Shown one piece after another: positions 37,247 through 45,354 of a DNA stretch of 48,367 nt. The DNA lies in the NCBI GenBank assembly GCA_945890645.1, contig CAMDCV010000031.1, forward strand, positions 1 to 48,367, given 5' to 3'. The notes under the pieces are model-generated. The model worked only from the letters and a program-made list of their open reading frames with translations, was not told the origin of the DNA and did not search any database. How positions within the stretch are numbered: the stretch's first letter is position 1; each line of letters opens with the position of its first letter. Origin of the DNA: Akkermansia muciniphila (GTDB lineage Bacteria > Verrucomicrobiota > Verrucomicrobiia > Verrucomicrobiales > Akkermansiaceae). A program made the position numbers and the translations under genes.

Positions 37247-38569
37247 ATGACCATTCCACCTCACGCCCCCGATCCATGGCGCTGGCGGTTGGCACTGGCA
37301 TTGTATCGGTTGAGCTCACCTCTTCTGTTAGGAATCGCCTTGCCCGCTTGGTTACGAAAAATGGCGGCACGCGGTGGCTGGGCCACACCCATCGGTGAGC
37401 GCTTTGGCTTTTATCAATCCGATGCTGAGTGGGCCCCTTGTGGCAAAGTCCACATTCATGCCGTCAGTGTCGGCGAAACTTTAATTGCGCTCAAATTCCT
37501 GCGCGCATTCCAGCGTCCTGCTGTGCTCGCCGTCAGCACTGCGACCGCCTGGCAAGTCGCCATCGATGCCGCCGTCAACCATGTCACTGTGGTCTATGCT
37601 CCCATCGATCTTTATCCCATCGTCCGCCGCTATCTGCAACGCTTTGAACCCTCTCAGCTCGTCCTCGTCGAAGCTGAAGCATGGCCCGAACTCATGCAGG
37701 CCTGCCAACGAAGTGTCATTCCTGTGACGATGATCAATGCTCGTCTGTCCGCTCGCTCAGAACGAAGATATCGCGCCGTGCGGAAATGGATTTCTCCTCT
37801 GTTTCAAAAAATCTCTCACATCGGTGTGCAAGATCCACAAGACGCCGAACGCTTCGCAGCCCTGGGTATCGATAGCGCACGACTGCAAGTCACTGGCAGC
37901 ATTAAGTTCGACCCTCAATCTGCCGAGATACCGAAGCGACGCGATGAGTTCGACGCCATTCTCGCTCCTCTCCAACAGCAGAGGAAAATCATTCTCGCAG
38001 CTAGTACGCACGATGGCGAGGAACTCATGCTCGCCCAATCTCTGCGCGATCGCGGATATCTTTTCCTCTGCGTACCCCGACACGCCGAACGTCGCCAGGA
38101 AGTCCGCGAGGCCCTAGTATCGCATGGATTTTCCGTCTGGCTTCGCAGTGAAGGAATCCCCCCAAAGGGCAGAATAATCGATGTGGTAATCATTGACAGC
38201 ACTGGTGAACTTCGCGACTGGACGGCTCATGCTGATGTAGTGATCATCGGAAAAAGTTTCCTCTCCACAGGAGGGCAAAATCCCGCCGAGGCGATCCTCG
38301 CGCACAAGCCGCTAATCGTCGGCCCGCACATGGAAAACTTCGAGCCTCTCATGAGCCAACTACTCGCGGCACATGCCGCCATTCGAGTGAATGATCCATC
38401 AAACTTGCCATCGGCCATCGCTGATCTGCTGGAAAATTCTAAGACCACTAAAGCAATCTGTGAGCGCGCCATGATCGTCCTCCAACAGCACGCAGGAGCG
38501 ACCGAACGCAGCGTGCAGATGATCGATCAAGCGCCGGCTAAGCCCACGGACGCCACCATAAGAATATAA
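37247..38569 (+). CDS. waaA: 3-deoxy-D-manno-octulosonic acid transferase WaaA (KdtA)
   Basis: WaaA adds Kdo to lipid IVA at the inner membrane. This 440-aa protein has an N-terminal membrane anchor region (LALALYRLSSPLLLGIALP), a GERFG motif, HIHAVSVGETLIA (the family's catalytic Glu), AVSTATAWQVA, YAPIDLYPIVRRYL, LVEAEAWPELM, INARLSARSERRYR, and C-terminal GT-B motifs VIIGKSFLSTGGQNPAEAIL. Length is normal. The 3' end overlaps the opposing GYF-CD225 gene by 43 bases. With lpxC and lptE, it shows complete-type LPS synthesis. Confidence 0.94.
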   Translation: MTIPPHAPDPWRWRLALALYRLSSPLLLGIALPAWLRKMAARGGWATPIGERFGFYQSDAEWAPCGKVHIHAVSVGETLIALKFLRAFQRPAVLAVSTATAWQVAIDAAVNHVTVVYAPIDLYPIVRRYLQRFEPSQLVLVEAEAWPELMQACQRSVIPVTMINARLSARSERRYRAVRKWISPLFQKISHIGVQDPQDAERFAALGIDSARLQVTGSIKFDPQSAEIPKRRDEFDAILAPLQQQRKIILAASTHDGEELMLAQSLRDRGYLFLCVPRHAERRQEVREALVSHGFSVWLRSEGIPPKGRIIDVVIIDSTGELRDWTAHADVVIIGKSFLSTGGQNPAEAILAHKPLIVGPHMENFEPLMSQLLAAHAAIRVNDPSNLPSAIADLLENSKTTKAICERAMIVLQQHAGATERSVQMIDQAPAKPTDATIRI

Positions 38570-39054
38570 AGAATTGTTACCACTAAGCCGCAACCGAGAC
38601 CAATCCAACTCCACATTTTGGATTTGCGGGCTGATTCCGCGGCACCGAGATAATCGCCCATGGCGAGTTTCGAATTAATCTGTGCGGCAAAAACAATGGC
38701 TACGATTCCGAAGGGTGGACAACACAACACCGTTGTCACAATGGCAAAGGCCAATATGCCACCCCCATTGACCGGAGCTCCCATGGGAGCCTGCGATGCT
38801 TGCGGTGCGACCGTGCCAGCAGGCTGACTCATAGGAGAGGCGTAGGGGTTGCTGGCCGGTGGGGTGTAAGCCGAAGGCGTGGATGCATTGATGGCAATGG
38901 CTAATTCAGGAATCTCCGTCACTGGTTTCCAATCGGTCATCCCCTCTTTCCACACCAGTGAACTGCTCGATAACGAAGCCGCACGCAACATCGACTTGAT
39001 CTGTTCCTCAGGCACTGGTCCCAACTGCTGATTATTTTGCGAGTAATACCACAT
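38527..39054 (-). CDS. GYF_2 plus CD225/dispanin (IFITM-like) membrane protein
   Basis: 175-aa protein. Residues 1-50 are a GYF_2 domain (MWYYSQNNQQLGPVPEEQI, then LVWKEGMTDWKPVTEI). A Pro/Ala/Ser-rich linker (~55-92) follows. Residues ~98-168 match CD225/dispanin: a first membrane segment ILAFAIVTTVLCCPPFGIVA with a Cys pair, the loop NSKLAMGDYLGAAESARKSK (the family's GDy..A..as..ak), and a second TM, WIGLGCGLVVTILYILM. CD225 proteins include vertebrate IFITMs; in bacteria this pairing is known but the role is not. It probably docks a partner to the membrane via GYF. It overlaps the end of waaA by 43 bases. Confidence 0.88.
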   Translation of the reverse strand: MWYYSQNNQQLGPVPEEQIKSMLRAASLSSSSLVWKEGMTDWKPVTEIPELAIAINASTPSAYTPPASNPYASPMSQPAGTVAPQASQAPMGAPVNGGGILAFAIVTTVLCCPPFGIVAIVFAAQINSKLAMGDYLGAAESARKSKMWSWIGLGCGLVVTILYILMVASVGLAGA

Positions 39055-39141
39055 GGCCTAATGGTGAAAATGATTACCCCCGGCGTCAATCACCGAAAAC
39101 GTAACAAGTGAATTTTCGCAAATGTGCCATGCAGCACAGAA

Positions 39142-39867
39142 TTATCCAATCCACGCCAGAAACTCATGGTTGCCATCGGTGCCAGTGATCGGCGAAGGAA
39201 GCAGACCGCGCCATGTTTTTCCACAAGTCTCGGTCACGAAAGCACGAATTTTTTCCACGGCTTTGTCATGCAAGGCCGTGTCGCGCACAATACCCCCTTT
39301 ACCAATTTCGTGTCGCTCTAATTCGAACTGAGGCTTGATCAAACATACCACCACCCCACTGGGCTTGAGCACGGCAAAAACGGCGGGCAATACTTTGGTC
39401 AGCGAAATAAACGACAAGTCCATCACCGCCAAATCCACCGGCTCTCCCAGGTCATCAGGCACCATGTGGCGAGCGTTGAATTTTTCTTTCACGATGACGC
39501 GCGGATCACTGCGGATTTTCCATGCGAGTTGATTGGTGCCGACATCGATCGCGTGCACACGTGCCGCGCCGCGCTGCAAAAGGCAATCGGTAAAGCCTCC
39601 TGTCGAGGCACCCACATCGACGCAGACCCAGCCCGTGACATCGATGCCGAATCCCTCGAGCGCCCCCTCCATCTTCAAGCCGCCACGCCCGACAAACTTA
39701 AGCTTATCCTTGATTTCGAGCGGCGCGTCGACATCGACTGTCGTGCTCGGCTTTTCGATCAATCGATCGCCGCTGCGCACTTCACCCGCCAGCACAAGAC
39801 GTTTCGCCTGCTCGCGCGATTCGCACAATCCGCGCGTGACCAGCAGGGCATCGACTCGTTCTTTCAT
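39142..39867 (-). CDS. tlyA: TlyA-family rRNA 2'-O-methyltransferase
   Basis: TlyA methylates ribosomal RNA (in mycobacteria C1409 of 16S and C1920 of 23S) and was once annotated as hemolysin. Residues 1-60 are an S4 RNA-binding domain (RVDALLVTRGLCESREQAKRLVLAG). FVGRGGLKMEGAL starts the FtsJ-like methyltransferase domain, followed by SAM motif VDVGASTGGFTDCLL, LAVMDLSFIS and VCLIKPQFE. ATG 39867 (241 aa) is chosen; the frame extends upstream only to a TTG at 39897. It lies 39 bases downstream of rlmH in the glyS-rlmH-tlyA group. Confidence 0.94.
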   Translation of the reverse strand: MKERVDALLVTRGLCESREQAKRLVLAGEVRSGDRLIEKPSTTVDVDAPLEIKDKLKFVGRGGLKMEGALEGFGIDVTGWVCVDVGASTGGFTDCLLQRGAARVHAIDVGTNQLAWKIRSDPRVIVKEKFNARHMVPDDLGEPVDLAVMDLSFISLTKVLPAVFAVLKPSGVVVCLIKPQFELERHEIGKGGIVRDTALHDKAVEKIRAFVTETCGKTWRGLLPSPITGTDGNHEFLAWIG

Positions 39868-39906
39868 CGGCGGAAGAAAATCAAATTCGCAAAACAAAAG
39901 CGAGCC

Positions 39907-40350
39907 TCAATCCCGGTGATACGGTTCCCCTTTTCGCAGAGTGGCTACCCGATAGAGCTGCTCTAACAAAACAACCAATGCCAATTCGTGCTGCATGGTC
40001 ATCGAGGACAACGACAACAACAAATCTGCGGAACGACGCAACTCCTCGGTATGCCCATCGGACGCGCCGATCAGAAACGCCACACATTTCACATCGCCGC
40101 GCATTTCTAAGGCCGCCACCTTCTCACTGAGTTGTCGTGTGGTCGGACTTTCACCTCTTTCATCGAGCACAACTCGATACGCCCCCTGCGATTTTTCTAA
40201 CAAACGCTGCGATACTTCCTGCGAAGTGCCCGCCTTAACCACCACCAACTCGCAATCGAGATAGCGACGCAGGCGCTGCAAGTATTCATCAACGCCCGAC
40301 TTGGCATAGGCCAGTGCCGGTTTTCCTGCGACGATGACTTGCCAGCGCAT
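39907..40350 (-). CDS. rlmH: 23S rRNA (pseudouridine-1915-N3)-methyltransferase RlmH
   Basis: RlmH is a SPOUT methyltransferase acting on pseudouridine 1915 in helix 69 of assembled 70S ribosomes. The 147-aa protein has the compact SPOUT layout: basic Y..RL..Y segment, LDERG (usual substrate-side motif), FLIGASDGHTEELRRSADLLLSLS, MTMQHELALVVLLEQLYR and the diagnostic end GEPYHRD. The QHELALVV stretch differs a little from the usual PHQLARV. Start ATG 40350 lies 9 bases after the glycyl-tRNA synthetase stop; clearly cotranscribed. Confidence 0.94.
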   Translation of the reverse strand: MRWQVIVAGKPALAYAKSGVDEYLQRLRRYLDCELVVVKAGTSQEVSQRLLEKSQGAYRVVLDERGESPTTRQLSEKVAALEMRGDVKCVAFLIGASDGHTEELRRSADLLLSLSSMTMQHELALVVLLEQLYRVATLRKGEPYHRD

Positions 40351-40359
40351 GGCGATGGA

Positions 40360-41748
40360 TCAACGCACGCGTTCGAGCAACCAGGGCAGCAACGCATCGA
40401 TCGCGATGCGCTCTTGTTCCATGGAATCGCGATGACGCAAGGTCACGGTGTTTTTCAACTCCTCGCCACTTTCACCAAGCGTTTCGAAATCGATGGTGAT
40501 GCCAAAGGGCGTACCGACTTCGTCTTGACGACGATAACGACGACCGACCGCACCGCTGTCATCGTAAAAGACATTCATCCACGGTTGCAGCTTCTTCTGA
40601 ATTTCTTTGGCGATGCGCACTTGGTCCTCGTTCTTTTTCAACAAAGGAAAAATGCCGACCTTGATCGGTGCCATGCGCGGGGTGAAACGCATCACCGTGC
40701 GGACATCGTCTTTGCCTTTGTCGTCGGTGAGCACTTCCTCGTCGTAGGCCTCGCAGATCAATGCGAGAATCGTGCGGTCACAACCAGCGGATGGTTCGAC
40801 AACATGCGGCAGGAATTTTTCCTTCGTTTCTTCATCAAAATATTCCAGCGGACGGCCCGAGCCTTTCTGATGGACGCCGAGGTCGTAGTCAGTGCGATAG
40901 GCCACGCCTTCTAACTCTTGTATGCCAAAGGGGAATTCGTATTCAATGTCGTACGTCCGCTGTGAGTAGAAAGCTCGCTCGCCATCGGGCACATCGCGAA
41001 TGTGCAACTTGGTGCGCGGGATGCCGATTTCTTCGTAAAATTTCAAACGCGTTTCCAGCCACTCGTCGGTGAGGCGCATGCCGTCCTTCGGATGGCAGAA
41101 ATACTCGATTTCCATTTGCTCGAATTCACGCGAGCGGAAAGTGTAGTTGCGAGGATTAATCTCATTGCGGAACGACTTGCCCACTTGTGCGATACCAAAC
41201 GGCAACTTCACACGCGAGGAATCCAGCACGTTTTTGTATTGCACGAAGATCGACTGCGCGGTCTCGGGACGCAGGTAAGCCGTCGCGTTCGGATCGCTTT
41301 CATCGGCCGAGGCACCGACCTTGGTTTTGAACATCAAATTGAACTCACGGGCTTCCGTTAGCTCGCATTTCGGCGAACCACCGACGCTGCAACTCGGTTT
41401 TTCCGGGCACGGCATGCTCGCCACATTGTCCGCGCGGAAACGGCCCTTGCAGGTTTTGCAATCGACCATCGGGTCGGAGAAACCACCGACGTGACCGGAG
41501 GCGACGAGCACTTGTTGCATTGTCAAAATCGCACCATCCATGCCGACCACATCATCGCGCTCCTGCACCGTGCGACGCCACCAATAGTCCTTGAGATTGC
41601 GTTTCAGTTCGGCGCCCAGCGGACCGTAGTCCCAGCAACCGTTGAGCCCACCATACAATTCACCAGCTTGAAAAATGAAGCCACGGCGCTTGCACAGCGA
41701 AACGATTTTTTCCATGCGCTGCGGGTCGGTATTTGTTTTATCTGCCAT
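40360..41748 (-). CDS. glyS: Glycyl-tRNA synthetase, alpha2 (eukaryote/archaea-like) type
   Basis: Class II synthetase charging tRNA-Gly as a homodimer, unlike the alpha2beta2 GlyQ/GlyS of E. coli. The N-terminus RMEKIVSLCKRRGFIFQAGELYGGLNGCWDYGPLG is diagnostic. Motif 2 is FRNEINPRNYTFRSREFEQMEIEYF and motif 3 includes VVEPSAGCDRTILAL. A zinc-like CKTCKGRFRAD...CPEK insert follows motif 1. The C-terminal anticodon-binding domain runs from ~355 (MAPIKVGIFPLLKKNE). ATG 41748 gives 462 aa; an extension to 41802 is unlike the family. First gene of the glyS-rlmH-tlyA group. Confidence 0.96.
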   Translation of the reverse strand: MADKTNTDPQRMEKIVSLCKRRGFIFQAGELYGGLNGCWDYGPLGAELKRNLKDYWWRRTVQERDDVVGMDGAILTMQQVLVASGHVGGFSDPMVDCKTCKGRFRADNVASMPCPEKPSCSVGGSPKCELTEAREFNLMFKTKVGASADESDPNATAYLRPETAQSIFVQYKNVLDSSRVKLPFGIAQVGKSFRNEINPRNYTFRSREFEQMEIEYFCHPKDGMRLTDEWLETRLKFYEEIGIPRTKLHIRDVPDGERAFYSQRTYDIEYEFPFGIQELEGVAYRTDYDLGVHQKGSGRPLEYFDEETKEKFLPHVVEPSAGCDRTILALICEAYDEEVLTDDKGKDDVRTVMRFTPRMAPIKVGIFPLLKKNEDQVRIAKEIQKKLQPWMNVFYDDSGAVGRRYRRQDEVGTPFGITIDFETLGESGEELKNTVTLRHRDSMEQERIAIDALLPWLLERVR

Positions 41749-41826
41749 AATAATCGGAATTGCGGGGAGACGCAGGAAAGCAGAATCATCTTCACGGCGC
41801 AAGTGGTGTTTTGTGGCAGGGTGAAA

Positions 41827-41861
41827 ACAGGCGGGAAGCCGGTTGGCCGAGACAGGCGGGA
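41827..41861. repeat. Direct repeat ACAGGCGGGA, two copies, with a possible hairpin
   Basis: ACAGGCGGGA at 41827-41836 and 41852-41861, 25 bases apart, in the 228-base gap between glyS and the PadR gene. The second copy opens a GC-rich stem, GGCGGGA (41855-41861) with TCCCGTC (41872-41878, one G-U pair), followed by GCG and T5, a weak terminator-like hairpin on the plus strand. Otherwise the gap holds only the PadR promoter. Confidence 0.5.
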
Positions 41862-41938
41862 CGCGGTGTCCTCCCGTCGCGTTTTTGTCGTTTGCCCAAC
41901 ACTTTCAGAGCCTCTCAGAAAAAAACTATAATTTTTCA

Positions 41939-41967
41939 TTGACTGCTACCTGTTAATGCAATATACT
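41939..41967 (+). promoter_or_regulatory. Near-consensus sigma70 promoter of the PadR operon
   Basis: TTGACT (41939-41944), exactly 17 bases, TATACT (41962-41967). The -10 box ends 9 bases before ATG 41977, so the predicted transcript starts about 3 bases before the start codon. An alternative ATG at 41956 falls within the spacer and would not be transcribed. No clear ATGT-N8-ACAT PadR-type operator was seen. Confidence 0.85.
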
Positions 41968-41976
41968 GTGCGTGTC

Positions 41977-42357
41977 ATGAACGTTGCGTTAGAAGAAACC
42001 GGGGAATGGTTTGGCAATTGGACCGTGCAGATGCGCAAGGGTCTGCTCGACTTCTGTATATTACGCGCGCTCAAAGATGGCGAGTGGTATGGCTATGCCT
42101 TGGTGAAAGCACTCGTCGCGATTCCCGGCATTGGAGTCGCCGAAGGATCCATTTATCCTCTTCTCTCTCGTTTGAAAAAGCAAGGTCTCGTGAACACGCG
42201 ATTGGAAGAGTCGAACGAAGGACCCGCACGAAAATACTACAGTCTTACCGTCACCGGACGTCGTTACGCCGAGGAGATGGCCGTCTATTTTGAAACGATG
42301 ATCCGAGGCGTGGAAACCTTGGGCAAACAAAAACAGCAACAACAGAAATCACTATGA
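41977..42357 (+). CDS. PadR-family transcriptional regulator
   Basis: 126-aa winged-helix regulator. The PadR domain spans ~17-95: LLDFCILRALKDGEWYGYAL, EGSIYPLLSRLKKQGLV (recognition helix) and the wing ESNEGPARKYYSLTVTGRRY. A short C-terminal helix with a QKQQQQK tail serves as the dimer arm. The promoter fixes the start at 41977. The stop overlaps the next ATG by 4 bases (ATGA), coupling it to a protein with an N-terminal HAAS domain, the domain that typically accompanies PadR regulators. It probably represses its own operon; the effector is unknown. Confidence 0.93.
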   Translation: MNVALEETGEWFGNWTVQMRKGLLDFCILRALKDGEWYGYALVKALVAIPGIGVAEGSIYPLLSRLKKQGLVNTRLEESNEGPARKYYSLTVTGRRYAEEMAVYFETMIRGVETLGKQKQQQQKSL

Positions 42358-44912
42358 AAACGTGGACAGAAGCAGCAGAGATGCGATTGGAAAGCTACTT
42401 GCAGGAGCGGGTGGCACGCGAAGGGATGCATGGCGAAGAAGCCGTCGAACTCAAGGAGGACCTACGCCGGCACATCCATGAGGAAATCACCAAGGACCAA
42501 TTGGGCACTTGCGGTCTGATGGAATTGGAAAATGCGTTAGGTCGACTCGATGCCGGGTATCAGCCAAAAATTCCCACGCCTGATGTCTACAACGCGCCTA
42601 AAAGATCCAAAGTTGTTCGATCTTTTCTCTGGTTCTTCGCTGTGATATTTCCCTTAGGCATTGTCATCTTTGAGTGGATCTCCAACTTTTGCGGATCCAC
42701 ATTTTTTGAGCCCATCCCCACTGTGGGGCATGGTTTGTTATTATTGGCCGCACCGCTGTGCAACTGGTGGCTGTTGAAAACGGAAGACAAGCAGACGAAA
42801 CATCATTTCAAGTGCCGTGCCGTGGCATCAGGTGTTAGTTTTAGTGTCGGATTGTTTTACGCCTTGTTATTTTTACCGCTGATTCCGGCATCGTGTTTTG
42901 CTTTGCTGGCCTTTGGTTTGGGACTTCTTTCGTTAGCACCGATTATTGCATGGGCCTTGTCATGGAGAATCGCCGTGAAAGAAAAACGCCTTGCCAACTC
43001 TTTTGGTTTCGGAAATTTCAAGAAGTTCTGGTGGGCGACGATTGCCTTGGTTTTCGGTGGGCTTTGCTTGTTCGAAGCACCGGCGATCTGGACTCGTCAT
43101 CAAGTGGCACGCGGTCTCGATAGCGACCCCGAAGTATCGCAGAGTGCTGTCGAATCGCTACGTTCGTGGCACTCGAAGGATACCTTATTGAGCATGTGCT
43201 ATGAGACCTCGATGTTTATGAGTGGTGGTGACATTAGCTCGTGGATCACGGACCGTTCCTGGGGCGCTATGACATTGAGCAATAGTTGGCAACAAGCCAG
43301 TAACATCGCCAATGTGCGTGATTTGTATTTCAAAGTCACAGGAGAACCCTTTAATACCACTCCCCCGCCCCATTGGACGCGTGGAGGCATGCTCGGGCAA
43401 ACACGCGAATCGCGTATGATCGAAGAGGAATTCGATTTCGACCATGGAGGCGATGTTGTCGCAGCAAAAATCAAGTATCTCGATTGCAAAGAATCGCGCT
43501 TCGATGCCCACCTGGATACAGCGGCACGCATCGGCTACGGCGAGTGGACGCTCGTGTTTCACAATGGCGCCACTACCGCTCGGGAAGCGCGTTGCCAAAT
43601 GCGTTTGCCACGTGGTGGACAGGTCAGTCGTCTTACTTTATGGATCAATGGAGAGCCGTGCGAAGCCGCTTTTGGCTCCGTGGCCCAAGTCAAAGCGGCG
43701 TATAAAGAAGTTGCCGTTGTCCAGCGCCGCGATCCGGTTCTGGTGAACATGGTTGGCCCCGATACGATCATGGTGCAATGTTTCCCCGTACCGGCCAAAG
43801 GAGATATGAAAATCCGCATCGGTGTGACCGCACCACTGGAGGGCGATACCTGGCGACTCCCCTACATCATTGAGAAAAATTTCGGTGACACGCCCTCGAT
43901 GCAACACGCGCTGTGGATGCAGGCGGATGCACCCTTTTCCTGCGGCGATGAACCTAAGCCCTCGCACGCGGATGAGGCGATGCAATCGTTGAGCTTCAGC
44001 AGTGACACGATGAAGATGAGCGTAAAACTCTCGGCATCGCCCAAAACGGCGGAGGCTGTCTGGTGTGAAGATCGTTTCGCCACAACGGAAGAAAAAATTC
44101 TGATCGCTGAACCGCATTCGTCCGCACGTGCGGCGATGGAAAAAATCATCGTGGTCGTGGATGGATCCAAGACCCTAGAGAAACATCGCGAGTGGATTTC
44201 CAAAGCCCTGCGCGACAAAAATGCGACCATCATACTTGCAAATGATCGTGCGACGGCAGTCACAGCGGAGGAACTCGCCAAGGCAAATTTTCGCGGCGGT
44301 TGCGACAACGAACCCGCGCTCTACGAAGCGCTACTCAAGGCAAAAGAATCGCCGCGCTCTGCCGTGTTGTGGCTGCATGGACCGCAACCCGTAACCATGG
44401 GTCGTAGTGAGCGACTGCTGCAATTGTTAGAGCGAGGCGGCAATCGTCCGGCATTTTATGCGCTGCCACTGGTCGATGGTGCCAATCGTTTGTTCGAATC
44501 GTTAGGCCGAAGTGGCTTAATGTCGCCCGCTCCTTCAGATGCCGATAGCGAAATGGGATTGTCCTCTTGGTTAGATCTGCTCCAGAAGGGCGAAGAAACA
44601 TTTTCGTGGCAATGGTCGCGCCGTGCCGATGCCACGGGTCTTACGAGCAAAAAGGTGAGTGATCAACTCGCACGTTTTTGGGCGATGGAAGAAGTGGGCA
44701 AAACCAAAGATAGCAAGCTTGCGGTGAACTATCAGATTGTGAGTTATGTTTCGGGTGCCGTGGTGTTAGAAACCATGGAGCAATACCAACGCCATGGCCT
44801 TACTCCCGTCGATACCGCAACGACTCCCGGAATCGCCAATGTGCCGGAAACATCGACCGCATTGATGTTACTCTTTGGCACTTTGATGGCTTGCCTGCGA
44901 CGCAAGCGATGA
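42354..44912 (+). CDS. HAAS-VIT-vWA-like membrane protein with PEP-CTERM-like C-terminus
   Basis: 852-aa protein. Residues ~8-65 are a HAAS-like cytoplasmic domain (MRLESYLQERV, ELKEDLRRHIHEEI, ALGRLDAGY). About five TMs lie at ~88-108, 124-142, 160-180, 182-205 and 225-245. About 390-500 is a VIT domain (REARCQMRLPRGGQVSRLTLWINGE, AAYKEV, VQRRDPVLV, VQCFPVPAKGDMKIRIGV). About 596-730 is vWA-like with a weakened MIDAS (VVVDGSKT, canonical DxSxS). The tail 830-852 begins VPETSTA, then a hydrophobic stretch and RRKR, resembling PEP-CTERM sorting signals. VIT-domain proteins with such tails are known from exosortase systems (MSEP-CTERM/XrtN); no exosortase is in the window. Coupled to padR; 4 bases from the convergent GNAT gene. 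Confidence 0.85.
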   Translation: MKTWTEAAEMRLESYLQERVAREGMHGEEAVELKEDLRRHIHEEITKDQLGTCGLMELENALGRLDAGYQPKIPTPDVYNAPKRSKVVRSFLWFFAVIFPLGIVIFEWISNFCGSTFFEPIPTVGHGLLLLAAPLCNWWLLKTEDKQTKHHFKCRAVASGVSFSVGLFYALLFLPLIPASCFALLAFGLGLLSLAPIIAWALSWRIAVKEKRLANSFGFGNFKKFWWATIALVFGGLCLFEAPAIWTRHQVARGLDSDPEVSQSAVESLRSWHSKDTLLSMCYETSMFMSGGDISSWITDRSWGAMTLSNSWQQASNIANVRDLYFKVTGEPFNTTPPPHWTRGGMLGQTRESRMIEEEFDFDHGGDVVAAKIKYLDCKESRFDAHLDTAARIGYGEWTLVFHNGATTAREARCQMRLPRGGQVSRLTLWINGEPCEAAFGSVAQVKAAYKEVAVVQRRDPVLVNMVGPDTIMVQCFPVPAKGDMKIRIGVTAPLEGDTWRLPYIIEKNFGDTPSMQHALWMQADAPFSCGDEPKPSHADEAMQSLSFSSDTMKMSVKLSASPKTAEAVWCEDRFATTEEKILIAEPHSSARAAMEKIIVVVDGSKTLEKHREWISKALRDKNATIILANDRATAVTAEELAKANFRGGCDNEPALYEALLKAKESPRSAVLWLHGPQPVTMGRSERLLQLLERGGNRPAFYALPLVDGANRLFESLGRSGLMSPAPSDADSEMGLSSWLDLLQKGEETFSWQWSRRADATGLTSKKVSDQLARFWAMEEVGKTKDSKLAVNYQIVSYVSGAVVLETMEQYQRHGLTPVDTATTPGIANVPETSTALMLLFGTLMACLRRKR

Positions 44913-44916
44913 ACCA

Positions 44917-45354
44917 TCAATGCTCAAACGGCCCCAGCGGCTTGATGAAATGAAAGCCCCAGATTTCGCAGCCTTTGCGATGGTAGAGTCGATGGGACGT
45001 ATGGTTGTTTGTATAGCTGTCCAACACGACGATGCTGCATTCTTTTTCACGCGCCATCGCCTCAACTTTTTCCATTAAGGCTGAAGCGACGCCGCGATTG
45101 CGGAAGTCGGGATGGACGACGAGGTTATCGATTTCCATGTAATCGCCACACCACATTTTAGTGCCATGCCAGATACCCGTGAGGCCGATAAGTTTCCCTT
45201 CAATGTAGGCACCGAGCACGCGGTAGTTCGGAAACTCTCGCAAAATCTTTTCGTAGCGACGCTGCAACGTTTCATGACTCACGGCGGGGTTAAGAAAAGC
45301 AAGTAGCGTGATGACATCGTGCATCGCATCGATGCTGAGGAGTTGCAGTTTCAT
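44917..45354 (-). CDS. GNAT-family N-acetyltransferase
   Basis: 145-aa GNAT enzyme, substrate unknown. The acetyl-CoA motif A is visible as NLVVHPDFRNRGVASALMEKVEAMA (RxxGxA loop), preceded by strand GKLIGLTGIWHGT and followed by motif B, CSIVVLDSYTNNHTSHRLYHRKGCEIWGFHFIK. ATG 45354 overlaps the gpgS stop by 4 bases, so the two are translationally coupled; an upstream in-frame start at 45432 would lie within gpgS. It may modify a small molecule linked to the preceding gene's product, but nothing shows this. Last gene of the hslO-gpgS-GNAT operon. Confidence 0.9.
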   Translation of the reverse strand: MKLQLLSIDAMHDVITLLAFLNPAVSHETLQRRYEKILREFPNYRVLGAYIEGKLIGLTGIWHGTKMWCGDYMEIDNLVVHPDFRNRGVASALMEKVEAMAREKECSIVVLDSYTNNHTSHRLYHRKGCEIWGFHFIKPLGPFEH

